Part shown: positions 28,994 through 39,402 of the stretch, in pieces
Layout: the number at the start of each line of letters is the position of its first letter
How positions within the stretch are numbered: position 1 is the stretch's first letter
Source: Microbacterium caowuchunii
Lineage (GTDB): Bacteria > Actinomycetota > Actinomycetes > Actinomycetales > Microbacteriaceae
Direction: 5' to 3'
Assembly (NCBI RefSeq): GCF_008727755.1
Contig: NZ_CP044231.1
Coordinates: forward strand, 1,488,001 to 1,552,000
DNA: 64,000 nucleotides
The notes under the pieces: generated by a model
Databases searched by the model: none
What the model saw: the letters and a program-made list of their open reading frames with translations, nothing else
Told to the model about the DNA's origin: nothing
Program-made: the position numbers and the translations under genes

Positions 28994-30916
28994 GTGGCGT
29001 CCGTTCTGCCGTACCGGCCGAAGCAGGGCGAGATCCCCACCAGCCCCGGCGTCTACCGCTTCCGCGACGCGGAGGGCCGCATCCTGTACGTCGGGAAGGC
29101 GAAGAACCTCCGCGCCCGGCTGTCGAACTACTTCGCGCCGCTGCACACGCTGCACGAACGCACGCGCCGCATGGTCACGACCGCCTCGTCGGTGGAGTGG
29201 ACGGTGGTCGGCAGCGACGTCGAGGCGCTCCAGCTGGAGTACATGTGGATCCAGGAGTTCACCCCTCCGTTCAACGTGCGCTACAAGGACGACAAGTCCT
29301 ACCCGTACATGGCGATCACCCTGGCCGACGAGGCGCCGCGGGTCATCGTGACCCGCAATCGACGGATCAAGGGGGCGAAGTACTTCGGTCCGTATCCCAA
29401 GATCTGGGCCGTCCACGACGTCATCGACCTGATGATCAAGGTGTTCCCGATCCGCACCTGCTCCGACTCGTCCTACAAGAAGGCGATGGCGACCGGACGC
29501 CCGTGCTTCCCGGGGCAGATCGGACGCTGCGGCGGGCCGTGCTCGATGAAGGTCACGGTCGAGGAGCACCGGGCCATGGTGGACGACTTCATCGCCTTCA
29601 TGTCCGGGAGCGACCAGCGCTTCACCCGGGCACTCACCGCGCGCATGAAGGAGGCCGCGGCCGCGATGGACTACGAGTCCGCCGCGGGCTACCGGGACAA
29701 GCTGCAGGCGATCGAGGCGGTCCTCGGCAAGAGCGCGCTGGTGCTCCCCGACGACACCGACGCGGACCTGTTCGGTATCGCGGAGGACGAACTCGCCGCC
29801 GCGGTGCAGCACTTCATCGTGCGCGGCGGCCGGGTGCGCGGGGTGCGGGCGACGACCATCGAGAAGGAGATCGACATCACCGGCGCCGAACTCGTCGACC
29901 AGGTGATCCAGCGCACCTACGGCGACGCCGCGCCCGCCGACATCCCGAAGCAGGTCCTGGTGCCGTCCCTGCCCGACGACGCCGACGAGCTGGAACAGTG
30001 GCTGCGCGCGAAGCGGGGCAGGAACGTGTCCATCCAGGTCGCCCAGCGCGGCGGCAAGGCCGATCTGATGCGCACGGCCACCATGAACGCCCAGCAGGCG
30101 CTGATCCTGCACAAGACGAGGCGCACGAGCGACTACGTGGCCCGGACGCAGGCGCTCACCGATCTGCAGGAGGCGCTCGGACTCACCGAGGCGCCCTTGC
30201 GGATCGAGTGCTACGACGTCTCGCACCTGTCCGGAACCAACGTCGTCGCCTCCATGGTGGTCTTCGAGGACGGGCTCCCGCGCAAGGACCAGTACCGCAC
30301 CTTCGGGATCGCGGAGACGACCGACGACACCGACTCGATCCACCAGGTGCTGTTACGCCGCCTGGCCTACCTGGACCGACCCGAGGAACAGCCGGAGGCG
30401 GTCCCGGTGGCCACCGCATCCGACCCCTCGGCGGCGCTCGAGGACGGGGATGTCGTCACGACACGACGGCGCCCGCGCTTCGCCTATCCGCCGCAGCTGC
30501 TGGTGGTGGACGGCGGTCAGCCGCAGGTCGCGGCGGCCGCCCGTGCGCTCGAGGACGCCGGGCACACCGAGATCGCGCTGTGCGGCATCGCCAAGCGGCT
30601 CGAGGAGGTGTGGCTGCCGGGGGAGGAGTACCCGGTCATCCTGCCGCGTACCTCGGAGGCGCTGTACCTCCTGCAGCGCCTGCGTGACGAGGCGCACCGG
30701 TTCGCCATCACCCATCAGCGCAAGCGCCGCAAGCGTGACATCACGAGCGTGCTGTCCGAGGTGCCGGGACTCGGCGAGGCCCGGATCAAGGCGCTGCTGA
30801 GGCACTTCGGATCCGTGACCGCGCTGCGGCAGGCGACACCCGAGGAGATCGAGGAGCTGCCCGGCATCGGGCCGAAGCTGGCCGCCTCCGTGCACGAGCA
30901 TCTGGCGAGTCGATAG
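28994..30916 (+). CDS. uvrC: Excinuclease ABC subunit C
   Basis: A 640-residue dual-incision nuclease. The N-terminal GIY-YIG domain reads [20 protein letters not shown] (about 18-37). The UVR motif that contacts UvrB is around residues 215-245, followed by the RNase-H-like 5' incision domain ([25 protein letters not shown]) and a C-terminal double helix-hairpin-helix ([18 protein letters not shown]). GTG 28994 lies 2 nt after the uvrA stop. The TAG stop (30914-30916) forms the start of the -10 box in front of rapZ. Confidence 0.96.
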   Translation: MASVLPYRPKQGEIPTSPGVYRFRDAEGRILYVGKAKNLRARLSNYFAPLHTLHERTRRMVTTASSVEWTVVGSDVEALQLEYMWIQEFTPPFNVRYKDDKSYPYMAITLADEAPRVIVTRNRRIKGAKYFGPYPKIWAVHDVIDLMIKVFPIRTCSDSSYKKAMATGRPCFPGQIGRCGGPCSMKVTVEEHRAMVDDFIAFMSGSDQRFTRALTARMKEAAAAMDYESAAGYRDKLQAIEAVLGKSALVLPDDTDADLFGIAEDELAAAVQHFIVRGGRVRGVRATTIEKEIDITGAELVDQVIQRTYGDAAPADIPKQVLVPSLPDDADELEQWLRAKRGRNVSIQVAQRGGKADLMRTATMNAQQALILHKTRRTSDYVARTQALTDLQEALGLTEAPLRIECYDVSHLSGTNVVASMVVFEDGLPRKDQYRTFGIAETTDDTDSIHQVLLRRLAYLDRPEEQPEAVPVATASDPSAALEDGDVVTTRRRPRFAYPPQLLVVDGGQPQVAAAARALEDAGHTEIALCGIAKRLEEVWLPGEEYPVILPRTSEALYLLQRLRDEAHRFAITHQRKRRKRDITSVLSEVPGLGEARIKALLRHFGSVTALRQATPEEIEELPGIGPKLAASVHEHLASR

Positions 30917-30919
30917 GCT
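30914..30919 (+). promoter_or_regulatory. -10 box of rapZ overlapping the uvrC stop
   Basis: TAGGCT, beginning with the uvrC TAG. ATG 30945 follows 25 nt later with GGGAG in between, so this message would have a short leader. Confidence 0.45.
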
Positions 30920-30944
30920 GGCCGGACGACGACGGGGGTGGGAG

Positions 30945-31826
30945 ATGCCGGAACCAGGGCAGACGAGCGTCGGTGAGGTGCTCATCGTCACGGGGATGTC
31001 GGGAGCCGGACGCTCGACGGTGGCGAACGCGCTGGAGGACCTCGACTGGTACGTCGTGGACAACCTGCCGCCGAAGATGCTGCGGCCCCTGCTCGAGCTG
31101 TCGGAGATGGCCGGAGGCGCCGTGCCGCGGGTCGCGGTGGTCGTGGACGTCCGCGGGCGGGAGCTCTTCGAGAGCCTGCCGGAGGTGACCCGTTCGCTCC
31201 GCGACGGCCGGCACCTCCGGATCGTGTTCCTCGACGCGAGCGACGACGTGCTGGTGCGCCGGTTCGAGGCGGTACGGCGCCCGCATCCGCTGCAGGCCGC
31301 GGGAACGATCGTCGACGGCATCCGGCGTGAACGCGCACGGCTCGCACCGGTGCGCGAGAGCGCCGACATGATCATCGACACCTCGTCGTACAACATCCAC
31401 CAGCTCACCAGCCGGGTCGCGGAGCTCTTCGCGTCGGCGGACGCCTCGCCGCACACCGTGACGGTCATGAGCTTCGGGTTCAAGTACGGCCTTCCGCCGG
31501 ACGCCGATCTCGTGGCGGACATGCGGTTCCTGCCGAATCCGTACTGGACGGACGAGTTGCGCGGACTCACCGGTGAGGACGATGAGGTGCGCGAATTCGT
31601 CCTCGGGCAGACGGGCGCGCGGGAGTTCCTGGACGCGTACACGGCTGCCCTGGAGCCGGTCCTGGCGGGTTATCAGCGGGAGAACAAGCGTCACTCGATC
31701 GTCGCTGTGGGGTGCACGGGCGGCAAGCACCGCTCGGTCGTGATGGCGCGCGAGATCGCCGCCAGACTCGGTCAGATGCCCGGCGTCGCCGTGGGCGTCA
31801 CACATCGGGACCTCGGGCGAGAGTAG
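30945..31826 (+). CDS. rapZ: RapZ/YvcJ nucleotide-binding protein
   Basis: A 293-residue P-loop protein of the RapZ (YvcJ) family. Walker A reads GMSGAGRST, with Arg instead of Lys as is usual in Actinobacteria. The middle shows [10 protein letters not shown] and [16 protein letters not shown], and the C-terminal domain has [20 protein letters not shown] and [10 protein letters not shown]. In E. coli RapZ directs glmZ RNA decay; in Gram-positives the role is less clear. Here it lies directly before whiA. The glmR/yvcK gene that usually separates these two in Actinobacteria is absent. Confidence 0.93.
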   Translation: MPEPGQTSVGEVLIVTGMSGAGRSTVANALEDLDWYVVDNLPPKMLRPLLELSEMAGGAVPRVAVVVDVRGRELFESLPEVTRSLRDGRHLRIVFLDASDDVLVRRFEAVRRPHPLQAAGTIVDGIRRERARLAPVRESADMIIDTSSYNIHQLTSRVAELFASADASPHTVTVMSFGFKYGLPPDADLVADMRFLPNPYWTDELRGLTGEDDEVREFVLGQTGAREFLDAYTAALEPVLAGYQRENKRHSIVAVGCTGGKHRSVVMAREIAARLGQMPGVAVGVTHRDLGRE

Positions 31827-31829
31827 GCT
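31824..31829 (+). promoter_or_regulatory. -10 box of whiA overlapping the rapZ stop
   Basis: TAGGCT starts with the rapZ TAG stop. The whiA GTG lies 41 nt downstream with GAGGAG before it. Confidence 0.45.
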
Positions 31830-31870
31830 GGAACGTCGTTCCCCCGCCCTGAAACCCCCTGAGGAGTGCC

Positions 31871-32848
31871 GTGCCCCTGACCGCCGACGTCAAGGCCGAG
31901 CTGATTGCCGGCCGTGATCCGCGTCCTACTGCGAGGGTGGCCGAACTGACGGCGATCCTCCGATTCGCCGGGGGGCTGCACTCGATCGCGGGCCGCGTGG
32001 CGGTCGAGGCGGAGGTCGACTCCGAGGCGCTCGCGCGCCGCGTCGCCCGTGAACTCGTCGAGCTCTACGGCGTGCGTCCCGAGCTCGCACACGTGCAGGG
32101 GACCTCCGGTCGCGCCGGCGGCTCGTACGCCGTCCGCGTGATCGACGGGGGAGAGACCCTGGCGCGCCAGACCGGCCTGCTCGACCAGCGCCGCCGCCAG
32201 GTGCGCGGTCTGCCCAACAAGCTCACGACCGGAGCCCGGCACGATCTCGCCGCCATCTGGCGCGGTGCCTTCCTCGCCGCCGGCACCCTGAGCGACCCCG
32301 GTCGCTCCGCAGCGCTCGAGATCTCCTGCCCGTCCGGCGAGGCCGCGATGGCGCTCGTCGGCGCCGCACACCGGCTCGGCATCCCGGCCAAGGCCCGTGA
32401 GGTGCGCGGCGTCCCGCGCGTCGTCGTCCGCGAGGGCGAAGCCATCCGCTCGGCCCTGCACGAGATGGGCGCGCGCAAGGCCGCCCAGGACTGGGAGCAG
32501 CTGCGCCAGCGCCGCGAGGTGCGCGCCGGCGTCAACCGGCTCGTGAACTTCGACGACGCCAACCTGCGCCGCTCCGCGCAGGCGGCCGTCGCAGCCTGTG
32601 CGCGGGTCGAGCGCGCGCTGGAGATCCTCGGCGACACCGTGCCCGACCACCTGCGCGCCGCCGGAGACCTCCGTCTGGCGCACCGTGACGCGAGCCTCGA
32701 CGAGCTGGGCCACCACGCCGACCCGCCGCTGACCAAGGACGCGGTCGCCGGCCGCATCCGTCGCCTGCTCGCCATGGCCGACAAGAAGGCCGAGGCCGAG
32801 GGCATCCCCGGCACCGAGTCCGCCGTGCCGGTCGGCGCCGAGGACTGA
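31871..32848 (+). CDS. whiA: WhiA transcription factor
   Basis: A 325-residue WhiA protein. The N-terminal part resembles the LAGLIDADG homing-endonuclease fold without its catalytic residues ([38 protein letters not shown]). The C-terminal helix-turn-helix region contains NLRRSAQAA and [25 protein letters not shown]. WhiA controls sporulation and division genes in Streptomyces and chromosome segregation or division in other Gram-positives. GTG 31871 follows GAGGAG at 5 nt. A short Ala/Glu/Pro tail follows the DNA-binding domain. Confidence 0.95.
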   Translation: MPLTADVKAELIAGRDPRPTARVAELTAILRFAGGLHSIAGRVAVEAEVDSEALARRVARELVELYGVRPELAHVQGTSGRAGGSYAVRVIDGGETLARQTGLLDQRRRQVRGLPNKLTTGARHDLAAIWRGAFLAAGTLSDPGRSAALEISCPSGEAAMALVGAAHRLGIPAKAREVRGVPRVVVREGEAIRSALHEMGARKAAQDWEQLRQRREVRAGVNRLVNFDDANLRRSAQAAVAACARVERALEILGDTVPDHLRAAGDLRLAHRDASLDELGHHADPPLTKDAVAGRIRRLLAMADKKAEAEGIPGTESAVPVGAED

Positions 32849-32872
32849 CCTCCCCGCCTCCGCATCTCCTTC

Positions 32873-32945
32873 CCGCGAGACTGCAGGCTCCCCACGAAAC
32901 AGACCGTGCCACGCGCGGTCTCGTGAAAAGCCTGCAGTCTCGCGG
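32873..32945. repeat. 73-nt long imperfect inverted repeat (intergenic)
   Basis: The outer arms CCGCGAGACTGCAGGCT (32873-32889) and its exact complement (32929-32945) pair over 17 bp. Inner arms CACG (32893-32896) and AGACCG (32901-32906) pair with 916-925, with a small bulge. The element lies between whiA and sodA. It could act as a terminator but is much longer and has no T-run, so it looks more like a REP- or MITE-type dispersed element. Confidence 0.7.
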
Positions 32946-33010
32946 TCTTTCATCGGGCGGCACAATCGAGCACCGGGAATCAAGCCCCCGGCCGCGGGGT
33001 TCGGCCTCAC

Positions 33011-33016
33011 TAGGAT
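33011..33016 (+). promoter_or_regulatory. Putative -10 box of sodA
   Basis: TAGGAT, 59 nt before ATG 33076, giving a leader of roughly 50 nt. Confidence 0.4.
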
Positions 33017-33075
33017 GAGGATGTCCCCTCGCCGTGCCGAGGACTTCGGCGCGGCGCCGACAGGAAGAAGAGAAC

Positions 33076-34858
<1,783 letters not shown>

Positions 34859-34867
34859 GCGATCATC

Positions 34868-36085
34868 ATGCCTCTGCGCACCCTCGCTTCGCTGGGGTCG
34901 CTCGCCGGCAAGCGCGTCATCGTCCGTGCTGACCTCAACGTCCCCTTGCGGGACGGGGTCATCACGGACGATGGTCGCGTGCGGGCGACGCTTCCGACCC
35001 TCAACGCCCTGATCAATCAGGGCGCCCGACTCGTCGTCTGCTCCCACCTCGGGCGCCCCGACGGCGAGCCCAACCCGGCCTACTCGCTCGCACCGGTCGC
35101 GCAGCGGCTGTCCGAGCTCCTCGGCAAGCCGGTCGCCTTCGCCCGTGACACGGTGGGGGAGTCCGCCCACGAGGCGGTCGCCTCCCTCGAGGACGGCGAC
35201 GTGACGGTCATCGAGAACCTGCGGTTCAATCCGGGCGAGACGTCGAAGGATGCGGTCGAGCGCCGCACCTTCGCCGAGCAGCTCGCCGGTCTCGGCGACG
35301 CACTCGTCTCGGACGGCTTCGGTGTCGTGCACCGCAAGCAGGCCAGCGTCTACGAACTCGCCGAGATCCTGCCGTCGGCGGCAGGCCTGCTCATCGAGGC
35401 CGAACTCGACGTCCTCGACCGGCTGACGGAGAACCCCGAGCGCCCCTACACGGTCATCCTCGGCGGCTCGAAGGTCAGCGACAAGCTGGGCGTCATCGCG
35501 CACCTGCTCCCGCGTGTGGACACCATCCTCGTCGGCGGCGGGATGCTGTACACGTTCCTCGCCGCGAAGGGCTACCGGGTGGGCGCGAGCCTTCTCGAGA
35601 AGGACCAGATCGAGACGGTCTCCGGGTACATGCGCGAGGCCGAGGAGCGCGGCGTGAAGCTCGTGCTGCCGGTCGACGCGGTCATGGCCGCATCCTTCTC
35701 CGCGGACGCCGATCACGTCGTGGCCGACGCGGATTCCCTCGAGGACACCGCGTTCGGGGCATCCGGCATGGGCCTGGACATCGGTCCGCGCTCCGCCGAG
35801 ATGTTCGCCGAGATCATCCGCGGCAGCAAGACGGTCTTCTGGAACGGTCCGATGGGCGTGTTCGAGATGCCGGCGTTCGCCGCCGGCACCAAGACCGTCG
35901 CCCAGGCGCTCACCGAGGTCGACGGCCTCTCGGTGGTCGGTGGCGGCGACTCGGCTGCTGCCGTGCGTCAACTCGGCTTCCGGGACGACCAGTTCGGCCA
36001 CATCTCCACGGGTGGCGGCGCGAGCCTGGAGTTCCTCGAAGGCAAGAAGCTCCCCGGACTGGAGGTCCTCGGATGGTCGGTGTGA
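34868..36085 (+). CDS. pgk: Phosphoglycerate kinase
   Basis: A 405-residue phosphoglycerate kinase that makes ATP from 1,3-bisphosphoglycerate. The N-domain substrate site has [11 protein letters not shown] and CSHLGRPDG. The hinge and nucleotide domain show [12 protein letters not shown] and the C-terminal [13 protein letters not shown] with [13 protein letters not shown]. It starts 9 nt after gap, and its 3' end overlaps tpiA by 13 nt, so the three genes are one operon. Confidence 0.97.
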   Translation: MPLRTLASLGSLAGKRVIVRADLNVPLRDGVITDDGRVRATLPTLNALINQGARLVVCSHLGRPDGEPNPAYSLAPVAQRLSELLGKPVAFARDTVGESAHEAVASLEDGDVTVIENLRFNPGETSKDAVERRTFAEQLAGLGDALVSDGFGVVHRKQASVYELAEILPSAAGLLIEAELDVLDRLTENPERPYTVILGGSKVSDKLGVIAHLLPRVDTILVGGGMLYTFLAAKGYRVGASLLEKDQIETVSGYMREAEERGVKLVLPVDAVMAASFSADADHVVADADSLEDTAFGASGMGLDIGPRSAEMFAEIIRGSKTVFWNGPMGVFEMPAFAAGTKTVAQALTEVDGLSVVGGGDSAAAVRQLGFRDDQFGHISTGGGASLEFLEGKKLPGLEVLGWSV

Positions 36086-36864
36086 CCAGAACCCCCCTCA
36101 TCGCAGGCAACTGGAAGATGAACCTCGACCACCTGCAGGCGGTCGCCCTGGTGCAGAAGCTGCACTGGACCCTCAAGGACGCCAAGCACGAGTCGGACAC
36201 GGTGGAGGTGGCTCTCTTCCCGCCCTTCACCGACCTGCGCACGGTGCAGACGCTGATCGACGCCGACAAGATCCCGTTCGCTCTCGGCGGCCAGGACCTG
36301 TCGATGCATGACTCGGGCGCCTACACGGGTGAGATCTCGGGCGCGTTCCTTGCCAAGCTCGACTGCGCCTATGTGATCATCGGCCACTCGGAGCGTCGCG
36401 AGTACCACGCGGAGTCCGACGAGGTGGTGGCGGCGAAGGTCGCCGCCGCACTGAAGCACGGCCTGCGTCCGGTGATCTGCGTCGGGGAGACCGCCGCCGA
36501 CCTCGAGGAGTTCGGTGCGAGCGCCGTCCCGGTGGGCCAGCTGCGGGTCGCACTCGAGGGCGTCTCCTCGGACGCCGAGATCGTCGTGGCGTACGAGCCC
36601 GTCTGGGCCATCGGCTCCGGCAAGGCGGCGACGCCCGAGCAGGCGCAGGAGGTCTGCGCGAAGCTCCGCGAGGTCGTCGCGGACAAGCTGGGCGCGGATG
36701 CCGCGGCCCGCACGCGCGTGCTCTACGGCGGGTCGGTCAAGTCCGGCAACATCGCCTCCTTCCTCCGCGAGCCCGACGTCGACGGAGCGCTCGTGGGTGG
36801 GGCGAGCCTGGTCGCGGACGAGTTCGCGGCCATCATCCGATTCCAGAAGCACGTCGGCGTGTGA
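36073..36864 (+). CDS. tpiA: Triosephosphate isomerase
   Basis: A 263-residue (beta/alpha)8 isomerase. Catalytic residues are in NWKMN (Lys), VIIGHSERR (His) and [19 protein letters not shown] (Glu plus the flexible loop), and the phosphate site is [13 protein letters not shown] 36073 has GGAGG 7 nt upstream and is preferred, with a 13-nt overlap of pgk. GTG 36082 (4-nt GTGA overlap, 260 residues) is a real alternative because the conserved [11 protein letters not shown] begins there. A terminator follows at 36869. Confidence 0.95.
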   Translation: MVGVTRTPLIAGNWKMNLDHLQAVALVQKLHWTLKDAKHESDTVEVALFPPFTDLRTVQTLIDADKIPFALGGQDLSMHDSGAYTGEISGAFLAKLDCAYVIIGHSERREYHAESDEVVAAKVAAALKHGLRPVICVGETAADLEEFGASAVPVGQLRVALEGVSSDAEIVVAYEPVWAIGSGKAATPEQAQEVCAKLREVVADKLGADAAARTRVLYGGSVKSGNIASFLREPDVDGALVGGASLVADEFAAIIRFQKHVGV

Positions 36865-36868
36865 CGCG

Positions 36869-36899
36869 CCGGGAGGCCGGGTTCCGCTCGGCCTCCCGG
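36869..36899 (+). terminator. Terminator after tpiA
   Basis: CCGGGAGGCC (36869-36878) pairs with GGCCTCCCGG (36890-36899), followed by AGCGTTTCG. It closes the gap-pgk-tpiA operon. Confidence 0.8.
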
Positions 36900-36918
36900 A
36901 GCGTTTCGTCCGGCTGGC

Positions 36919-36924
36919 TATACT
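36919..36924 (+). promoter_or_regulatory. -10 box of secG
   Basis: TATACT preceded by TGGC (extended -10-like), 46 nt before the secG GTG. Confidence 0.5.
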
Positions 36925-36970
36925 TGATCCTTGTGCGATCCGACGGGTCGCCGGGAAAGGTACGACCACA

Positions 36971-37222
36971 GTGCAGATCCTCGAGTTCGTGCTCCAGGTG
37001 CTCCTCGGCATCACGAGCCTCCTGCTGACCCTGCTCATCCTGCTGCACAAAGGTCGCGGCGGGGGCCTGTCCGACATGTTCGGCGGCGGCATGAGCTCCT
37101 CCCTCGGTTCCTCGGGCCTCGCGGAGCGCAATCTCAACCGGTTCACCGTGGTTCTCGCGCTGATCTGGTTCATCTCGATCGTGGCCCTCGGCCTCGTGAC
37201 CAAGTTCTCCGGATTGGTGTGA
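36971..37222 (+). CDS. secG: SecG subunit of preprotein translocase
   Basis: An 83-residue inner-membrane protein with two transmembrane helices (about 2-24 and 55-77). Between them lies the Gly-rich cytoplasmic loop HKGRGGGLSDMFGGGMSSS, the SecG hallmark. SecG assists SecYEG-mediated export. GTG 36971 is chosen because the conserved VQILEFVLQVLL begins there. The location after gap-pgk-tpiA is the widespread Gram-positive arrangement, and rbpA follows after 4 nt. Confidence 0.94.
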   Translation: MQILEFVLQVLLGITSLLLTLLILLHKGRGGGLSDMFGGGMSSSLGSSGLAERNLNRFTVVLALIWFISIVALGLVTKFSGLV

Positions 37223-37226
37223 CCTC

Positions 37227-37583
37227 ATGGCTACTGGTGGCAACGCGATTCGTGGCACCCGCGTCGGTGCGGGACCCATGGGCGAGCAGGATCACGGCTA
37301 TCACGCCGACCGCGTCGCCGTGTCCTACTGGGACGCGATGGGCAACGAGACTGTGCGGTACTTCGCCGCAGGCATCGCCGAGGAGGAGATCCCGGAGACG
37401 ATCGACTCCCCGCACTCGGGCCTGCCGGCCGGACGCGACAAGGAGAACCCTCCGGCTTTGGCCAAGAGCGAGCCCTACAAGACGCACCTCGCGTACGTCA
37501 AGGAGCGGCGCACCGACGAGGAGGCCGTCCAGCTCCTGGACGAGGCTCTCGAGAAGCTCCGGGAGCGTCGCGGCGGCGTCTGA
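37227..37583 (+). CDS. rbpA: RNA polymerase-binding protein RbpA (zinc-less form)
   Basis: A 118-residue actinobacterial transcription activator that binds RNA polymerase and principal sigma factors. The N-terminal tail (AIRGTRVGAGPMGEQDHG), core beta-barrel and C-terminal sigma-interaction region (THLAYVKERRTDEEAVQLLD) are recognisable. The core normally holds zinc through C-x3-H and C-x2-C. This protein has no cysteine at all; the positions correspond to about D36, E41, D60 and H63. It must fold without zinc or use other ligands. GAC CTC separates it from secG by 4 nt, and a perfect 21-bp hairpin follows. Confidence 0.9.
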   Translation: MATGGNAIRGTRVGAGPMGEQDHGYHADRVAVSYWDAMGNETVRYFAAGIAEEEIPETIDSPHSGLPAGRDKENPPALAKSEPYKTHLAYVKERRTDEEAVQLLDEALEKLRERRGGV

Positions 37584-37590
37584 CGACATG

Positions 37591-37636
37591 ACACGAGTAA
37601 GGGGCGGATGCTGATGCATCCGCCCCTTACTCGTGT
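37591..37636. terminator. Bidirectional terminator between rbpA and pgl
   Basis: Perfect 21-bp inverted repeat (arms 37591-37611 and 37616-37636, loop TGAT) between convergent genes. Confidence 0.9.
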
Positions 37637-37675
37637 GCGCCGCTCGGTGTCGGGCGGGCCGCGGCGTGCGCGGCG

Positions 37676-38458
37676 TCAGTAGGTGCTGTCGATGAGCTCG
37701 GGCGGGACTTTGCCCGCCGCGGCCTCGTCGACGAAGAAGACCGTGCGCTTGCGGCCCTTCGCGCCGGCCGCGGGCACGCTCTGATAGCTGGCTCCCGCGA
37801 GGGCGAGGCCGAGCGCAGACGCCTTGTCCGCGCCGGCGAGGACGAGCCACACCCGCTTGGAGGAGTTGATGACCGGGCGCGTCATGGTGATGCGCTCCGG
37901 CGGGGGCTTCGGCGACTCGCGCACCGGCAGGGTCGCACGGTCGGTCACCGTGATCTCCTGGCGGTCGGGGAACAGCGACGCGATGTGCGCATCCGGTCCC
38001 ACGCCCAGGAAGCAGACGTCGAACGACGGCCAGGCCCCGACGGCGGGATCGGCGAAGCGGGCGAGCTCATCCGCGTATGCCGCTGCCGCCGCATCCAGGT
38101 CCAGGCCATCCGTGCTGCCGGCCATCGTGTGGATGTTCCCGGCCGGGATGTCGATGTGGTCGAGCAGGGCCGCGTACGCATCCGTGTCGTTGCGCTCGGC
38201 GGAACCGCGCGGCACGAACCGCTCGTCGCTCCACCAGAAGTGCACGAGCGACCAGTCGATCTCCGCTGTGCGCGGATCCGCTGCCACGGCGCTGAGCACC
38301 CGGCCGCCCATGGATCCTCCGGTGAGCGAGACGTGGGCGTTCTTGCCCTCTGCGACCCGCTTGGCGATCCGGCTGAGCAGCCGCCGCGCGACGGCGGCGG
38401 AGAGGCGGTCGGGGTCCGGACGGACGACGACCTGCTTCTCGACGGTGCTGTCGGTCAT
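37676..38458 (-). CDS. pgl: 6-Phosphogluconolactonase
   Basis: A 260-residue Pgl (DevB/SugAR fold) that hydrolyses 6-phosphogluconolactone in the oxidative pentose phosphate pathway. It shows LTGGSMGGRVLSAV (phosphate loop), WSLVHFWWSDERFVPRGSAERND and the segment GVGPDAHIASLFPD. ATG 38458 is chosen because the conserved start is there; the longer in-frame extension runs over opcA. It overlaps the opcA stop by 4 nt (ATGA) and is the last gene of the operon. Confidence 0.95.
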   Translation of the reverse strand: MTDSTVEKQVVVRPDPDRLSAAVARRLLSRIAKRVAEGKNAHVSLTGGSMGGRVLSAVAADPRTAEIDWSLVHFWWSDERFVPRGSAERNDTDAYAALLDHIDIPAGNIHTMAGSTDGLDLDAAAAAYADELARFADPAVGAWPSFDVCFLGVGPDAHIASLFPDRQEITVTDRATLPVRESPKPPPERITMTRPVINSSKRVWLVLAGADKASALGLALAGASYQSVPAAGAKGRKRTVFFVDEAAAGKVPPELIDSTY

Positions 38459-39402
38459 GGTGCGTCCTTCGGCGAGGGGGACTCGACGAGTGCGCACCCG
38501 TCGGTAACCACCCGACCGTACAGCAGATCGGGGTCCAGCCGCCGGAGTTCCTCCGCGAGGCACTCCCGCAGCGACCGTCGCGGGAAGGCGAGCTCGTGGC
38601 TCGGCTGACCCGGCTGGGTCAGGATGGCGGTCGCCGGGCTGGGCCGCTCGAGCAGGATGTCGCCGCCCGCGCGGGTGAGACGCACGGACTTGATCCCGTG
38701 CTCCCACTCGTCCGCGTCGAGGTAACGCCAGGTGACGTCGATCCCGAGCTGCAGTGCGAGCCAGGCCGCCAGGAGCGGGGTCGAGGGGGAGTCCTCGCCG
38801 CCGAAGACCTCCGCAGCGGTGACCGGCTCGTACGGCGGCTGGTCGAGCACCGCCGCGAGCTGCTCCCGCCAGCGGGTCAGACGCGTCCAGGCCAGATCGG
38901 TGTCACCGGGGGCGTAGTGGCCCCCGAGGTCCCGGACCCACTGGTGCGGGTCGTCCTGCGTCGCCGCATCCGTGATCCGCCGCTGGGCGATCCGGCCGAG
39001 GGCGGAACGGGACGGCACATCGGGGGTGTCCTCCGGCCACCAGACCACCACGGGTGCGTCCGGCAGGAGCAGTCCGGTCACGAGGCTCTCCGCATTGGAG
39101 CCCGCGGCGCCGTGGGCCTGCAGCAGCACGACCTCGCTGGCGCCCGCGTCCCCGCCGACGCGGATCTGCGCGTCCAGCCTGGGCGGGTCGTCGAGCGGGC
39201 CGGCCATGAGCACGATGACCCGCATGGGGTGCTCGCGCGAGGCGTCATTGGCCGCCTCGATGGCCTCCTCCTCGATCCCTCGCCGCGTCGCGATCACGAG
39301 GGTCAGCACGCGCCCGAGGGCGACCGCTCCACCCTCCTCGCGGACGTTGACGAGTGCTTTGGAGATCTTGCTGACAGTGGTGTCGGGCAGATCGACGATC
39401 AC
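38455..39402 (-). CDS. opcA: Glucose-6-phosphate dehydrogenase assembly protein
   Basis: A 315-residue OpcA protein, needed for assembly or redox activation of glucose-6-phosphate dehydrogenase in cyanobacteria and present in most Actinobacteria. The start MIVDLPDTTVSKISKALVNV is typical, as are VVVWWPEDTP, YAPGDTDLAWTRLTRWR and LERPSPATAIL. No enzymatic motif is present. It overlaps zwf by 4 nt (ATGA) upstream and pgl by 4 nt downstream, consistent with a stoichiometric partner of Zwf. Confidence 0.94.
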   Translation of the reverse strand: MIVDLPDTTVSKISKALVNVREEGGAVALGRVLTLVIATRRGIEEEAIEAANDASREHPMRVIVLMAGPLDDPPRLDAQIRVGGDAGASEVVLLQAHGAAGSNAESLVTGLLLPDAPVVVWWPEDTPDVPSRSALGRIAQRRITDAATQDDPHQWVRDLGGHYAPGDTDLAWTRLTRWREQLAAVLDQPPYEPVTAAEVFGGEDSPSTPLLAAWLALQLGIDVTWRYLDADEWEHGIKSVRLTRAGGDILLERPSPATAILTQPGQPSHELAFPRRSLRECLAEELRRLDPDLLYGRVVTDGCALVESPSPKDAP

